The translations under genes were made by a program, and so were the position numbers. The notes beneath the pieces are model-generated. The model was not told the origin of the DNA, did no database searches, and was given only the letters and a program-made list of their open reading frames with translations. A stretch of 5,679 nucleotides of DNA, taken from the NCBI GenBank assembly GCA_913060845.1, contig CAJXVF010000194.1, forward strand, positions 1 to 5,679, written 5' to 3'. Positions 4,939 through 5,679 of this stretch are shown here, piece by piece (the stretch's first letter is position 1; every line of letters begins with the position of its first letter). Source of the DNA: an uncultured Alphaproteobacteria bacterium (GTDB taxonomy: Bacteria; Pseudomonadota; Alphaproteobacteria; Bin95).

Positions 4939-5432
4939 TCATCCATAAACACAACGATATCATCAATGTCGTCATCCGGCAGGCCCGCCAATAATTCAGT
5001 GACAGTTTTGCCCAAGACCGGATGCACTAAATCTGGTGCAATGTCAGCTAACGGCTGCAACACAAACCGCCGCTGATGGAGGCGCGGATGTGGCACCTCT
5101 AACCTGCTGTCTACAGTAACCAGGTCCCCATAGAACAGAATATCTAGGTCCAGGGTGCGTGGACCCCACCGGACATCACGCGTCCGGTTGTTCTCTCGCT
5201 CAACGGACAACAAAAAGTCCAGCAGGTCATGTGCAGACAGTTCCGTCTCAACCTGAACGACGGCATTCAGGAAGCTAGGTTGGTCTTCTGGTCCGCCAAC
5301 CGGGGCAGTCTCATAAAGGGGAGAAGTTGCGTGCACTGAGAGGTTCTCTGCGTTTGCAAGCGCATCAATCGCTGCACGCAAAGTCGCCAATCGATCTCCC
5401 AGGTTTGCGCCGATGGCGACGTAAGCCCGCAT
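4914..5432 (-). CDS. folK: 2-amino-4-hydroxy-6-hydroxymethyldihydropteridine pyrophosphokinase (HPPK)
   Basis: FolK transfers pyrophosphate from ATP to 6-hydroxymethyl-7,8-dihydropterin, the step just before dihydropteroate synthase. The protein is 172 residues from ATG 5432, close to the usual 160-ish. That ATG is chosen because GGAG lies six bases upstream and MRAYVAIGANLGDR is the family's N-terminus; an ATG at 5453 would add seven residues and bury this site. Motifs: YVAIGANLGDR (4-14), SPLYETAPVG (37-46), QPSFLNAVV (51-59), RDVRWGPRTLDLDIL (85-99, with the magnesium-binding aspartates) and VPHPRLHQRRFVLQPL (113-128). All expected catalytic motifs appear intact. The tail is acidic (LPDDDIDDIVVF). 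It is the first gene of the three-gene operon and overlaps the FolP-like start by 25 bases. Confidence 0.95.
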   Translation of the reverse strand: MRAYVAIGANLGDRLATLRAAIDALANAENLSVHATSPLYETAPVGGPEDQPSFLNAVVQVETELSAHDLLDFLLSVERENNRTRDVRWGPRTLDLDILFYGDLVTVDSRLEVPHPRLHQRRFVLQPLADIAPDLVHPVLGKTVTELLAGLPDDDIDDIVVFMDEWSAAPCL

Positions 5433-5453
5433 AAAAGTCTCCATTCTTGCCAA
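5425..5453 (-). promoter_or_regulatory. Ribosome binding site that sets the folK start
   Basis: On the minus strand the sequence reads ATGGAGACTTTTATGCGC. GGAG sits six bases before ATG 5432, which is ideal spacing, whereas the alternative ATG at 5453 has no purine-rich element at a proper distance. This supports the shorter FolK. Confidence 0.7.
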
Positions 5454-5679
5454 TAGGCTTCCACGCGGAAAAGCGTTGCTGGAATATACCTAATTCGCAA
5501 ACACCCCACAGGCCAGCAAGATTTACTGCCAGAGCCAGTCTGTCGCATTGGCCAAGTGACTGCGTGAGAGCATGAGAACCCGTCCAGACAGAAGCCGATC
5601 AAGCCCCTATCGGCGTTTGCACAAGCAAAAGCCTGCCGGTCGAATTCGAGAACGTGGGGCTTCCGTCGTTTGCGTGGCA
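5433..5679. other. Region upstream of folK at the right edge
   Basis: Apart from the folK ribosome binding site and the candidate -10, I see no gene with support. One minus-strand frame (PRKRRKPHVLEFD and onward) stays open from the window edge but reads into the folK gene out of frame, with a composition unlike its neighbours. A plus-strand frame running off the edge (SLPVEFENVGLPSFAW) has no start. Sequence beyond the edge would decide whether either is part of a real gene. Confidence 0.4.
5483..5488 (-). promoter_or_regulatory. Candidate -10 element upstream of folK
   Basis: Minus-strand TATATT (plus-strand AATATA) lies about 50 bases before the folK ATG, which would put the transcription start roughly 44 bases upstream of the gene. 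No good -35 hexamer sits 16-18 bases further upstream, so this is a weak call. It is the only sigma70-like box noticed in the leader. Confidence 0.3.

Overview
The window reads as a moderately GC-rich proteobacterial chromosome segment. An alphaproteobacterium is the best guess, from the style of the RTX/EF-hand protein and the folate genes, but nothing here fixes the taxon. Calls rest on reading the sequence and remembered family motifs; no database search was run.

Layout. On the plus strand, the left edge (to 671) holds the C-terminal two thirds of an NAD(P)H:quinone oxidoreductase of the zinc-independent MDR type. A convergent intergenic stretch (672-931) carries a strong bidirectional hairpin. 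From 2998 down to 932, on the minus strand, lies one long reading frame for an RTX/EF-hand calcium-binding protein. It is cut by two in-frame TAG codons (1919-1921 and 1424-1426) into three open segments. Protein-like sequence runs on in the same frame through both stops, including 41 codons (1796-1918) with no start of their own. This is either a pseudogene with two nonsense mutations or a gene decoded by amber readthrough. Its two RTX modules, near the N-terminus and at the C-terminus, are gap-free duplicates.

Upstream (3019-3262) is a non-coding spacer with a compact double palindrome. Right of it, three minus-strand genes form a tight pterin/folate operon: folK (5432-4914), a divergent dihydropteroate synthase homologue (4938-4015, overlapping folK) and a pteridine-reductase-type SDR (4018-3263, ATGA overlap with the gene before). 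FolK pyrophosphorylates the pterin, the FolP-like protein would condense it with p-aminobenzoate or a related acceptor, and the FolM/PTR1-like reductase would reduce a dihydropterin or dihydrofolate. The FolP-like protein keeps the TIM-barrel signature residues but lacks the usual Arg of GESTRPG and the Lys of SRK, so its reaction is uncertain. The right end (5433-5679) holds a possible folK promoter and no gene I can support.

The points most worth a second look are the twice amber-interrupted RTX frame and the non-canonical FolP in a folK-folP-folM operon.
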